A stretch of DNA of 64,000 nucleotides. Source: Perca fluviatilis (lineage: Eukaryota > Chordata > Actinopteri > Perciformes > Percidae). How positions within the stretch are numbered: the stretch's first letter is position 1; each line of letters starts with the position of its first letter. The notes beneath the pieces are model-generated. The model ran no database searches. It was not told the DNA's origin and saw only the letters and a list, made by a program, of their open reading frames with translations. Location of the stretch: NCBI RefSeq assembly GCF_010015445.1, contig NC_053120.1, positions 17,542,308-17,606,307 on the forward strand. The letters run 5' to 3'. Position numbers and translations under genes: made by a program. Of the stretch, positions 36,573 to 48,600 are shown piece by piece.

Positions 36573-37984
36573 GATCAGGATCTGCCTAGCCTCTCTCTAT
36601 TTCCTCTCAACCCAAACAGTTATAAATTAATTTCTGAATTTCTCCAATTGACAAAGTTGATATTTTAAAATCTGAAAAACTGCTTTGGTAAATCAGAATT
36701 AAAGGATAAAAGGTAAAAAAAAAAAACGCCCTGGTTTTGTGTGACAATCATTACTGTAAATAGGAAAGATACAAATATGTTCCAGTATCATTTTCTATGT
36801 AGGTGGCTGGTATTCTTAGTTCCTTCATGTGTTATTTTTTTATTTGCCTTGAGAGAGGGGATCATAAATCTCTACAGGAAAAGTCAAACTGGAGGAGTTT
36901 TTCCGCTAAAAATACTCTCAGTTTCCGTTGTCAGGGGTGAGAGGGCTTCACGTGTGGTCTCACCTAAAAGAAAAGAGGTAATATCACAGCTGGAAGTTGG
37001 CGAGCCTTGTGGTTAGTGCCCAAACAGAAACCAAATCTCACTTTTCCCCAATAAAAAGGAAAAAGAGATCCTGTATCTTACACTCTTTTGGAGTGAGAAA
37101 GATATATTTTTGCTGACAGCTTTTGAGGTGAGACACAACTTTTCATATGGATCTTGTATCTTCAAAAAAAGGCAGCCATGGAGAGTGTTTGCTTGCAGGC
37201 AAACGTACCCTCTCTTTGTCCTTTGAGAATCCCCCCCCCAACGGCATCTCTTCATATCCAGTCCAGCGTCATAAGTGGTGGTCGAACCACAATGTTTTCT
37301 CAGGGCGGTTGGTTACACTGTTCTCCTCCCGTGGTTGCTAGACCATGGCAGGGGAAGAAGCTTGTTCAACATGTTTCCCGTTTAAAAAGAAATGTCTGCT
37401 CCCTCCTGCCTACTCCAATACCACCCAAGTGTTTGGGAGCCTCCTACACCAAGTGGGAGTAGGCAAAATGTATGCGAAATTAATCTTGTGACATCACATG
37501 ATTTAGACTTCTGCTTCAAATACAGACTGCCGATGTACGTCGGGTACTGCAAATAATAATTCACCTCGAACTGTGGTGGTCCATAATCTGGGATGCATTA
37601 GAAATATCCAACCACAGAAGCACTTGGTTCCACAAGACACGAGAGGTACAAACATTTAAACACACAGAAGAGAGAAGGTTCTTCAAAGAATATTCTAAAG
37701 CTTATTGCTGCTGCTGTAGTTGGGTTTTTCCTATGGTTTGACTGATATAAAGTGCCACCAAATTATTTTTTTTCAATTTAACAACTGTATTTCCCCAGGT
37801 TGGAAATCATTTTAAAAGCAGCAATTACACTGGGTTCTTGACTTGGGTTTGATTTGGGACTTAGACCAAAGTTGTTGTGTCTCCTCTGATCTATTAGGGA
37901 TTACAATTTTACCTTTTTTTAAGCTTGAGTGCTACAGAACCCTTATATGGCAACGTATTCAAAATCGAATAGAGACTAAACTCT
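36568..37984. other. No gene seen; unassigned sequence
   Basis: No coding frame or element end is recognised before the DIRS copy begins near 37985. Confidence 0.45.
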
Positions 37985-38229
37985 AAGGTAGGCAACGTGG
38001 CCTGCATTTTGGTATTTCGCGCCCTTGTGCCCTGCACGGGCCTCTCTTACATCTGCAGTTACTGTATATTACAGCTGCGAGACCAGAGATCTGCTCCCAA
38101 CATCAGCATTTTTCTTCAGCCAATATTAGTGAAGAAGGTGGCCTGGATCATAGAGGGCTATGCCTATACTCATAGAATCTGTAGTTACAATACGTAACTA
38201 TCGTTCTATTTTGTTACATCCAGCATCCA

Positions 38230-39500
38230 GCCTGGTTTTCATAGTGGCAGAGTTTATGTCCACACCAGATAAACTACCGCCTCTGAGAGGATTGGCGAAC
38301 CCTTTGCCAGTTTATGGCGAATTCAGTGTCTTTAGATGTTGCACAGCCGCCACTGTGTGGAGCGCAGCTCTCTCTGAGGGTGTCATAAGGATTAGGTCAT
38401 CTAACAGAACCATTAACCCCTCGTCTAACAGAACCATTAACCCATTAACCGCCTTGATACATTTGGAGGGCGCACCATGGGCCAGAGAGTAGCTGAATGT
38501 CTATTGAACTCCCAGGAAGGAGACGCACAGGAATTTTCTGTTTGGGGATGACCGGAATGTGAACGTGCCCTCACCGGGGATTTCCACTGGATGCGTAACA
38601 GCTGCGGACCGGCTCCGCTGCGTGTCTGCTGCGCGCTCCGCCGTCTGTCAATACCCACTGGGTCCGGATTTGTTGCGGAACGGCTGCGGCCGTAACTGAC
38701 AGCTGTAGTCGCGAATTCAGGTAGAATAGAACCACAAAACCAACAACAGTTTGTTTCCATCCAGAGGAGTAGAGGGGAAACGACTCTGAGCTGTGTTTTC
38801 AAGGTGTAGTTCAGGGAAATATGATCCTCCGTGAGCACGGTGTATTTTATTTTGAAAATTAACCGGATATTTATTTTGTTTCTGTGCTCGACTTCCTGTC
38901 CCGCACTATCTGCCGTGTGCTGAATTGCTGCGGAGCTCTCCGTCATCCGTCAAAAATAGAAGCTCTGCGTATCTGCTGCGGAGGGCTGCGGACTGACGGA
39001 ACTGGGACGGAGTCGGGACGCAGACGTTCCGCAGTCTGTGGAAATACACAGATTGACTTTAATGGAAGCCTAATGACTCCGTCGACGTTCCGGAGACGTT
39101 CCGCAGACATTCCGCAGACGTTCCGCATCCAGTGGAAATTGCCAGTCAGGTCGATGGAAGTGAACCAATCGCCGGGTGCACACACTGCGACGCATGTACG
39201 GCAGTCAACATGTGGAACGGTCATTCCAGGATGCACCGGTTGAACAAAGACAGGTCCAGCATTGGTCTCATCCCTCCCGTTTGCTCCTGTTTGAGGAAAT
39301 AATGGGAGAAAAACCCGTTGTTCTCTTCCTCTGGAGGGATGCGGAGATTAGGCTATAGCATATTTTTCCAGCAGCTCCGCCAGCTCTGACGTCTGAACTT
39401 GAGATAGCATGATAGTTTTTACCACGCCGGAAAGAACCGGGGGAGGGCTGGCGAATTGAAGCGTATAGCCATTTGTGATTAGCTTCAACATCCATGTGTT
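38230..39500 (-). pseudogene. DIRS reverse transcriptase remnant, copy 2
   Basis: On the minus strand the RT box GDWFTSIDL (near 39170) runs straight into MITE sequence. RT resumes on the other side at about 38570, with sequence similar to 1490-1570 of copy 1. A duplicated 24-bp unit (38398-38445) and several frame changes add to the decay. Non-functional. Confidence 0.78.
38574..39145. mobile_element. MITE inserted in DIRS copy 2
   Basis: The core ends TTTCCACTGGATGCG (38581) and CGCATCCAGTGGAAA (ending 39138) are perfect inverted repeats. TCA on both sides (38571-38573 and 39146-39148) may be the target duplication, giving 572 bp. Compared with copy 1, host DIRS sequence is continuous across the insertion. 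The interior is GC-rich with repeated GACGTTCCGCAGAC units near the right end. No transposase frame. Superfamily not assigned. Confidence 0.82.
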
Positions 39501-39719
39501 CATCATGGGTAACACGCTTTTGCACACAGCACAGCGTTTCGAGAGCGGGCATGCGCATGTCTGTGTGTTGTCTGTTTACATAGCAGTGAGTATCGTGCCC
39601 TCCCCGCCGCTGTTGGAAGCAATTTGTTCGTTTCTCACAAGTCGTTGTAGGAAGAGTTGAAAATGCAGCTGCTGCCCGATATATGCTGGGGATGCATGGC
39701 GGCATCAGCAAACAAAATG

Positions 39720-41270
39720 TGTATTCAGATCAGAGTACCGAAAACAAGGCCCGCTAAGGGGGGGGGGAACTCAGGACTCTCACCAATCCGCGTAATCAGC
39801 TAGGAGGTGGAGAATAACTGAGTAGGCTATCAACACACACTTTGAATGGGTGTTTGCTCCAGTTAATTCTGACACAGTGTGGCTGGGCTTCGCCTGCGTT
39901 ACTGAATGTGAGCGTGGCAGTTTGTGTGTGTGAGGGAAACATTTGACTCAGTGGCTGCAAGATGCTCGGAAGGGACATAAGCTGACTGACTGAGAGGAAA
40001 CTGCTCTTTAGGAGAACATGTGTGGCCTTTAAAAGCGGCGTTATGTTTCCATCTCTCAGCTGGAGTGAGACATGCGTTCCTGGCGCCCCGTCACTGATGC
40101 CGCTGCTGTTTGCGAGTTGGACCAGGTGGGTGCTGCCCACAGGGCCTTATGGCCGCGTCGGTTTGATGTTTGGTGGGGGATACCGTCGTGGGAGAGGAGG
40201 GCGATATGGGGGAGCTGGAGCCGGGGCTTGGGGAGGCGCAGCCGCAACATGTTGGGTGCCGTCTCCTTGAGCTGACATCTTGGTATTGTGGCCGAGGCGC
40301 CGCTCTCCAGGAGGTGTGTTTCCGCATGCCCTCCACTACCTATAGTTCGTGGCTGTCCAAGGTGCCGTCCAAACAACCCACCAGGGGCAATGAGACCGTC
40401 CAAGAGCACACGTACTATTGGCTGGGAGTTGTGACCTGTGCAGGCAGATGTTCCGCTGTGAAATGTGCAGCCAGATATCGATATAACTCCGGGGGACAGC
40501 CAAAGGCTTAGCGGTCATGGTGGAGACAGCAGAGCGTTGTTGTTCTAGGCGGCACACAGGTGCATGCGGTCAGTGAAGCGAGCATGGACCTGGTCCCGAG
40601 GAGATGGTGATGTGGGCTTCGGAGGCAAGATGGAGGCCAGGCTCTGCAGCAGTGGCGGGACCGCTGGGAACTCCGTTTCCGTGTCACCTTGGACCCTGGT
40701 GAACGGTGCATAGCGAGACATTGGTGCTGTCCGTCTCCCGGGTTTGGAGAATGCTTACTCAGCATTCACACAGGTCCAGAACAAAAACCTTAGCGTTGGG
40801 CAGGGAGCCCGCCTGATGGAGAAAAACCACTGATGCGGTGCTCCCCTTCTGGGACAGCCGCAGTGCCGGGGCTCCATAATCCTCTTCTGTTTCGAGCTCC
40901 AGTTCTCCCAGCGGGGAGGATGGGGAGCCGGTGCCAGCTAGACAACCATCTCTGGGGGGATCCAAGTCACCAGACTCTTGCCCACCAAAGAGATGTCTGG
41001 GTGTTGCCGCTGGTGGTATCCTTACCTTACTTGACTGTCTGCCCGGCTGCCATCGTCTGCCGCTTCAGTTCCTCCATCGGTAAGCGAGCGCAGAACTGCT
41101 GGTGGCCGGCGGGGTGCCAGCCTGGCGAATTGGGCTGAGGCACGCCTCACAGCTCGGGTGAGATCTGGTAGCAGGATGTAGCCGGTCTGTCAATCGGTAC
41201 ACAGGCGGACACCGCTGTTCTTTGAAGTCTTCAAACTGCTTGTCACTGAAGAAAAATAGGGAGCAGATCA
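39720..41270 (-). pseudogene. DIRS gag-like region, copy 2
   Basis: Minus-strand pieces such as RLHPATRSHPSCEACLSPIR (near 41130) and DPPRDGCLAGTGSPSSPLGE (near 40950) lie between the 5' end and RT, the place of gag in DIRS elements. Frames change several times. The assignment rests on position and partial resemblance to fish DIRS gag; no structural domain is recognised. Confidence 0.6.
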
Positions 41271-41510
41271 CTGGTCTCGCAGCTGTAATATACAGTAATT
41301 GTGGACGTAAGAGAGGCCTGTGCAGGGCACGAGGGCGCGAAAGAAATATTCACGACTGCGCATGCGCAAGGGATAAACCCAATACCAACTGCTCTTAGAG
41401 GGTGAAGCCTATATGAAACAGAATGTGAACATTTCTCCAAGGCCGAGTGGTCAAGCCTATACAGCCCAATACAGTGCACCACCTTTGCTCATAGCACTAG
41501 GGTTACAATG

Positions 41511-43147
41511 TGTGATCTTTATTCTCTGCTACACCTCAGTGATATAGGCTATGAAGCGATGCAGACATTAAACATACACCCATCCTCAACGGTCCAATCT
41601 GTCACTGTGTTTATTACAGTCTTGGCCACAATGGGACTGACCTTCACCAAAACTCAATGGATTGTATGACACACACAAACCAATCCATCCACAAAATCAC
41701 CAGGCTTTGCCATCAACAAGCTCATCGAGCGTATCACCTCACTATTACATGATAAAAAAGAAACCTACCCTCTGGTAAATACATTTGTAGTACTTTTGTA
41801 GATCTCTGCACATACACAAAAAATAAGTACACATACATATTTTCTCCAGCTTAAGATATGTAAGATCTATACAAGTGTCAACAGATGGTACTTGTACTTG
41901 AAATGTAACCAGCCATGAAACAATGGTGGGTTTGACTAATTTAATGCCAACAATTACCCCTGGAATTAAATGATTTTGTGGTTGTAAGCCTCAGAAGCAA
42001 TTGAAACAGCTTTCAGACTTTAGATCCATCCCCATTATAATGTTAAAGGCCTATAAAGAATTACTGAACAAACCCATACATGATAATAGCAGGTGGACAA
42101 TAGGGCTGACTGAAGCTTAATACAAGACCAATCCTACCCACATGTTTTACATATAAAACCTTCAGTCTCTCTTATCTTTAGTTGATTGTCACTGATGCTA
42201 AAGCTTTCCTTATGCACATAATACCTACACTAACAGGTCAAGTTCCACTGTCAGTATAAAAGAGCCCTTTTCTATTTATTACATAGAGTGCCTGTGACCT
42301 CCACACCACAGCTCAGGAGACGTTGGTAGATTCCTCTTATTTGGATGAAGGAAGTCAATTAATTCATAAATACTTTAGCACGTTTACAGTAAGGCAAGGG
42401 GAAGATGGATCTTGATTGATCCCACTAACACATCAGCCCTCCCCCCTCCCTCCATGTGGAGTACCTTAATGAACCAGGGGCTTTTCTTAACCAAGAATAA
42501 TGCAATCAGAAAACAGAAGAAAACATAATGATTTTTACCCTCAGTTAAGTGGGGAAGGACTTGGAATATGAATTGGCTTGCTGTAAGGACGATGTCAGGG
42601 GCCGGTAATTAGTATCTCATGAGTATTAGTGATGGTATCTTTTCAGTGTAAAAAAAAAAGCATGGGAATAAATGATCCAAAATATGGCTGTTGTTTTTTC
42701 TTTTATAAATATATGAATTTTGCAGATAACTTCTGGATGCATTTTTAAGAGCACATAGAAAACAAGATGTAAGGGTGTTTTGTGGAAAAGAAAAGAGAAG
42801 CTGGATGGATCCAGATCCTCTGTTCTGACCTTTGAGGAAATTTGGTGAAACAGCAGAAAAAAGTGACCTCATTTTTTACAGCACTAAGACGGTCACAGCT
42901 ATGGCGACCCAAACAGACCTTAGCATCACAGAACTCAGCAATTCACAGAAGTAATTTTCACTCTCTGGTCACAAACAAGAAGTGATAATGCATAATCTGT
43001 AAAAGAATGTCTTTAAAAAAAAAGAAAGGTTTTCATCATCTTTCTTCTGTCTTTAGAAAAACAACCACCATATTTCATAGGTGCTTGACAGGGAAAATGG
43101 TAATTGAACGGATTAATCTTTTAGCTTAGCAGTAGAAGAGAAACCTC
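41511..43147. other. No gene seen; unassigned sequence
   Basis: 42290-42480 is repeat-free with AT-rich homeodomain-type cores (CAATTAATTCATAAA) and could be conserved. Nothing else recognised. Confidence 0.4.
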
Positions 43148-43256
43148 GGTAACACTTTACTTTAAGTTTTCTACATAAGAGTGACATGACACTGTCATGA
43201 CACAGTCATGAAACATGAAACATGAACCCTAACCATAACCATAACCATAACCATAA

Positions 43257-44076
43257 CTGTACGTACACACCGCCGCCGACTTGAGCTGCAAAGAAGCTCT
43301 GGCCGCCCTGTCGAGGACGCTTGTCAGAAAGTACGGGGAAGCTTATTGACGCTTTGGCCGCTCTGACGTGGCAGCATTCATCGATCATGTTCAACACACG
43401 ATTGAAGAAAAAGCACAAGCAGCCACTGCACGGCCAACCCATTGACACTAGAAACCCTTTATAAATTGCAAATATAATGACAGAATTTGTATTGTTTGTT
43501 GGTCGCGGCGGTGTCTGTTAGCAGTTAGCTCGCTCGTTAGCCGCTGAACCGCAGCAGAATGCAGGCAGAGCGAGCAGCCGCCAGCTGTTGATCCGTGCAG
43601 GACTTCACCGTGAGCGGACTGTTTAGAGACCATGTGACCGGCAGGTAATGTTAACTGGTCCCTATACGCAAACAATGTCATATCATAAATGATAGGGGAT
43701 TATGAGATTTTCCTCCATTTTCATGGAACTAATGTCTTGGTAGGAACAAAAGTTTACATTGTATGTTTCTCTGGGATCAGCCAGCGCGAAGGACGTCTAT
43801 ATTCCGATTGGTTGCTGCCGTTTACCGCTGCTTGCTGCTGCTTGCCGCTGCTTGCCGCTGCTTGCCGCTGCTTGCCGCTGAACTGCGTCATAGCTCATTA
43901 TCATAAAGTTGACCAAAGTTCAACTTTCTGATTGACGCTCTGGATGCTCAAAATGCCCAAAACGCAACGCCGACAGATTTGACGCTCCTTGCAGCTGAGA
44001 GAAGCCAGCTTCCATTGAAAATGAATGACTTCCGGTATCTTTAGAAGCTCAAGTCGGCGGCGGTGTGTACGTACAG
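43257..44076. mobile_element. Harbinger-like MITE nested in the CCATAA array (inner element)
   Basis: The ends CTGTACGTACACACCGCC and their complement form a 31-bp inverted repeat running to GACTTGAGCT. TAA on each side (43254-43256 and 44077-44079) fits the TWA-type 3-bp duplication of Harbinger elements, though the host array itself contains TAA. Interior 43805-43880 has a minisatellite of CTTGCCGCTG units. No transposase is encoded. Confidence 0.8.
43805..43880. repeat. Minisatellite, about 10-bp CTTGCCGCTG units
   Basis: Six or so tandem units with small variations inside the inner MITE. Confidence 0.85.
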
Positions 44077-44224
44077 TAACCCTAACCATTACCATAACCA
44101 TAACTTGTCATGACAAAACCGAATGACACTTACTAAAAGAAGCATTATGTCATAAATTGTTAATAATGTTTTCATGACAGTGTCATATCACTCTTATGTA
44201 GAAAACTTCAAGTAAAGTGTAACC

Positions 44225-44930
44225 AAAACCCCTTGCATTGGAAACATCTTTCCTGTCAGGAAAGTCCATGCTCATTGGGCTATTACGCCTACTTAGGGTT
44301 ATGAATTACCGGCAGCCAAGCAATATCTCAATAGAATAAAATATGAATGCACTTTGAAGCCGATATTATGCCCTTTAAAAACCCATGTAGATAAATGGAC
44401 ATGTGAAACACTTCTAAGGCAGACTAATGTGGGAAATATTGAGCTAAGTAATTGCAGCTGTTTCATCAATAAGCTCGGTAAAGTAGATCATTACAGTGAA
44501 ATGTGATTAACACAGAGATTGTGGGGTAGTGCGGAGAGGCATATTGGGAAATGGAATAAAAGAAGTGTACTTCATAATTTACATAGCAGAAAGTACTCTT
44601 AATTAAAATTGATGAGTACTGATAGTGACTTTAGATTTGCCAGTGCTGGCTGAGAAAGAGCACTTAGGTTGCAATGTGTTGCCTTTGCTGCGAGTAATAG
44701 AGATGCCTTTTGTGATTTTTCACCAGTTGGCAAGTAGTTCTTCTGCCCTCACTATGCAGGTAGATTCACAGCTTTACAGCAAGCAAAACACACTTCCAAT
44801 GAAGGTTAAAGACAAGAAGTTGGCATCTGAAACAGTGAAAGCATAGTGGACAACATTTTTTATTAAATAATAAGAAATTAGAAAAAGATAAGACGCCACA
44901 AACAAGAGTTAGACCAAACATAGGCCTATT
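44225..44930. other. No gene seen; unassigned sequence
   Basis: No coding frame or element end recognised. Confidence 0.4.
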
Positions 44931-45274
44931 GGTTATGTCTCAAATTAGTCCTTTTTACTATAGTGCACTATACTGACCCTCAGCCGTTTTGAGTGTCTGT
45001 ATTCTGAGTGTGACATGTATGCCCTATGTATACATAGTGCCCTCAAAAATTCCCACAATTGAACTAAAAAAGTACTGTCCATGTTATGTACACAGCTTTC
45101 TGCTAACAATCCCACAAAGCAATGTGTTGCCTTTTATAGATGCAAAAAATACTGTTGTGCGACTCTACTGTACTCCAAAATTACAATAATTCAAGTGTCT
45201 GAAACCTCACTACTGAGTTTATATTATATAGGGTGTAGTGAATGAGTGAAAAGGGAGTGATTTCAGACGCAACC
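44931..45274. mobile_element. MITE, 344 bp, degenerate inverted ends
   Basis: The ends GGTTATGTCTCAAATTAGTCC and the complement of 45254-45274 (GGTTGCGTCTGAAATCACTCC) match at about 16 of 21 positions. ATT lies on both sides. The wording (TATAGTGCACTATA) is common in fish MITEs. Superfamily not assigned. Confidence 0.6.
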
Positions 45275-46465
45275 ATTGTAAAAATGAATTATTACAGTAA
45301 CAAGAAAAATGGGTTCACAAATGAATAGACCAGCTGTCCAATTAGTGACACTGTTCTTCATGTCAGGAAGTTAAGTATCACCAGAAAAAGAGCAACATTA
45401 AGCCCCCATGGGAAGTAACCTACAACACAGTAATTAATTTAGTAAGCATAAATAGTTCACAAGGGTAAAAGCCAAATGATTTAAATATACTGACATCTCA
45501 GTTAGCCTAGCAGTAAAAAACGAGGGCATTTGGGGAGTAGATCGACAATGTCCGTGAACATTTGTTTGGTAACAGATCTGACAAAATGGTGGGTGTAACC
45601 ATTGACATATATGTTTATGCCACACTTCCATGCTGCTTAACTGTTACATTAATGGTTGCTACTAGCAATAGAACACACAACTGAAACCAAATGCTGGTGG
45701 CAGATTAGTAATATGTCTTTCACAAAGTATGCTCTAATTATTAAATAATTCCCTAGTTGTTAAAGTATATGAATATAGATTGTAGAGTTGACGTGTAATA
45801 ATGAAGATATTTTCTTTACTTACTAAAAGAATGGTTTATAACCAAATTATGGTTGGCAAAGTGAGCAGGCCACATAGATTAAGACAACAATCATAGACTG
45901 CTTCATCTATAAGACTGAAGGACTATTAAATTCAACCCTATCCTTTATATATTCATGCAATATTTACTTTATACAATTGTAAGGAATTACCTCTTTTAAC
46001 AAACATGGCCAACACAGAGTGTTTGTGAAGATACCTCAGTTTTAATTAGTGTAGCAGTTGTTTTAAATGCTGATTTTATAAAGTGTGTTTATCCACTTGC
46101 AAAATATACAGTAGGGATGAAAGATAGTGAAAATGAGCAAGGGAAAAAATGTCAATGATAAGTGTCTGTGTGTGTGAGTATATGTGTAGACAGGCGGGGG
46201 CCATTTGTTCTCCTCAGGGCCCCCGTAGCAATCAGTCCGTCAACAGAGGTGGGGCCCGGCTAATTTCCCACCCCTCCTCACTCCCCTCACTCGATCCCAA
46301 GACGGATGCTTTGGGTAATAAGGCTAATCAATACACTTCCTCATAGTCCTCCCCACCCGCCCTGTCCCAAGACTTTATCAGCCATTTGTCATCAAAAGTG
46401 TCACTTGTTCTTATCAGGCATCACCATCTTGTTTACATGATGCTGCTGCCAGCCCCACACACATG

Positions 46466-46466
<1 letters not shown>
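45275..46466. other. No gene seen; unassigned sequence
   Basis: AT-rich, no coding frame or element end recognised. Confidence 0.4.

Positions 46467-46505
<39 letters not shown>
46467..46505. repeat. (CA)n microsatellite
   Basis: A CA array of about 19 units. Confidence 0.95.
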
Positions 46506-46509
<4 letters not shown>

Positions 46510-48298
46510 AGCATAAGGGGAGCATATGTAAACATGCAGTAATGCTAATATATGCAGCAGGCACACATACAGTACATACACCATCTTGTACACACACAAA
46601 CCACATATTAATGAACAAAAGCTCACACATACATTCGAACACAGACAGTGACCACCTGCTACCTACAGTACATGCTCATACACACATTAACGGAAACACC
46701 ACGTTTCAAAATGATGCACACAATTGTACACCATGTCAGCACACACACACCTCCCAGGCAGTGATGAATAGACACATGGGTGCTTGGTGACAGGTTACAT
46801 GCACTGCGGTGTCAGGATCTATACAGAGAAATTAATCAACAATGACAACAGCATCAGTGGCTCCCCCTCTCCCAGCCCACATCTCAACATGCTGTAATTT
46901 TCCCTGTATGATTACCCCAGGGTCCTGGAGGGCGATTGGCACCGCCTTCTTAATTAATTAACATTGTGCCAGCAGGGAGGTGTCTCAGGAGTGCTATGGA
47001 GAGGCACAAGAAGTGTCTTTACCTGAAGTCACTTTTTTTTTAAAGTTATGTTGCTACATCTTTAGATATAAACTATGGATGCTCTTCTACTGTATCATAT
47101 TAATACATTTAACAATGTATTAATATGATAAAAATAGAAGTTCATAAGAATCATAATAAATTTGTGTAGCACGGCATTTTCAGTTTTTGAAATGTAATGA
47201 CAGATGTATTGTCAGTACATAGTGATGACACCTTTAGTGTCACCTAATCACAAATTGGTTATACATTTGTAAGAGGTTTTGTGTTACAAAATACATTATT
47301 AGCTGTAAATTAAATAAATTTTATGTTAACATTTGAACCACATCATTCATCATATTCAAATTCAGTGTGCAGGTCATAAGGGCAGTGAACAGTGAAAGTA
47401 CAGTATGCAGTTGGCAAATCTTAATGATAGCATTAACATGGAACATTTATTATATTATTGTTTTCCTAAAGGGATTTTGATAGAAACCAAACAACATGTT
47501 GGTCCACTTTTACCTCTTTATACTTTTAGCTCCCTGTGACTTAAACTGCCTTCGGAATTTAGAATCTGTCCTAAAGACCTTGGAGGGCAGTTAAATCACA
47601 GGCCACATAACTCTCTGCAAGGGAATAGAGAAATAGAGGAAGGTGATGCCATCCACTTTATCAGAATTTACCTGAGTTTTGGACAAGAGCTGGAAAGCTT
47701 CACCCCCTCATAGAGGTAAAAAGTAGCCCTGTCTCTGAGTTTTCTATTCACTCAAGGCACAGATGCTGATTGGCTGTGGGGGTGGTCCATTCCCAAGAAG
47801 AGACCGAGATGGGAAGTTGACAGCATACCGTGTGACATGACTGTTTGCCTCCAATAATGATCAGAGGACTCCATGAGTCCATGATGATATTGGAGCCTTT
47901 GATGGATGACTAATTTATCAGTAGCTGTCTTGGCCTAACGATGGTTAATGATGCCACTGGTGGCACGGCCAGGATTAACTGTCAACGGGGAGGCAGACTT
48001 TTTGGTCCTTTTAGTTGTTTGGGCAGAATATTTAGTGGAAAAATAATGGAAAATTATATAATTATGGAAAAATAACAACTTGGCAAAAAGCTACTTTTTG
48101 CAATACATTCCTTATAATTTAAAGAATGATGAATAAGGTGTTAGCATCAAATCTGCTGCATGTGGCTGTTAGCAGCTGCAAAAAAGTGATTCTATGCCTT
48201 AATAAAGTTTGGTAGCGAAGATTTTTTTCAAGCAATTGGATTCAATTATTATTTCTTTTGTATGGGATTACAAAGCCCATCGAATAAGTAAAGCGCAT
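46506..48298. other. No gene seen; palindrome and conserved-element candidates
   Basis: 46850-47000 and 47640-48010 are repeat-free and look constrained (for example CTTCTTAATTAATTAACATT near 46945). A perfect hairpin is at 47093-47130. No coding frame recognised. Confidence 0.4.
47093..47130. repeat. Perfect 17-bp palindrome with 4-base loop
   Basis: The stem TATCATATTAATACATT (47093-47109) is exactly complementary to 47114-47130. The loop is TAAC. AT-rich, able to form a hairpin or cruciform. Confidence 0.9.
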
Positions 48299-48600
48299 GT
48301 CAAGTCAAGTCAAGTCAATTTATTTGTATAGCACATTTAAACGAACAACTGTTGACCCAAAGTGCTTTACAGGTAAAACAGGGAAGGCAGAGACAATATG
48401 CCTTAAAAATACATAATCGCATGTGCGAGGCACCATGAATACAAATAGGCAAAGAAAGAATTAACAATGCAACATAGAATAAAATAACGAAGGAACAATG
48501 TTTGTAAAAAAAAACAAAAAAAAAACAGGAATCAAGGAGAGTTAAAAGCAAGAGAGTAAAAATGCGTCTTCAGATTTGATTTAAAACTAGCAATTGTATT
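48299..48600 (-). mobile_element. LINE 3' end fragment (L2-like), 5' truncated
   Basis: It begins with (AAGTC)n, then AATTTATTTGTATAGCACAT, AAAGTGCTTTACA and AAAATGCGTCTTCAGATTTG. This parallels 62426-62640, the 3' end of the LINE at the right edge. Reverse orientation with a pentanucleotide tail is as expected for a truncated LINE insertion. Confidence 0.78.

Larger units (their letters stand above)
37985..41510 (-). mobile_element. DIRS-type retrotransposon, copy 2 (deleted and interrupted by a MITE)
   Basis: Left end 37985-38215 repeats the terminal and internal complementary sequences of copy 1 (about 38155-38205 matches 263-312). Right end 41270-41420 is the inverted counterpart of 55-190. 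RT sequence lies at 38230-39500, minus strand, without the recombinase seen in copy 1. 39700-41270 has gag-like coding in broken frames. A 572-bp MITE is inserted in RT. The left terminal tip is lost and the right boundary, near 41510, is approximate. Confidence 0.82.
43148..44224. mobile_element. MITE with 53-bp inverted ends and CCATAA array (outer element)
   Basis: The ends 43148-43200 and 44172-44224 are inverted repeats with 3 mismatches in 53. Internally there is a CCCTAA/CCATAA array (43227-43256, continuing at 44077-44104) split by an inserted element. Without the insertion it would be about 254 bp. No target duplication recognised. Confidence 0.85.
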
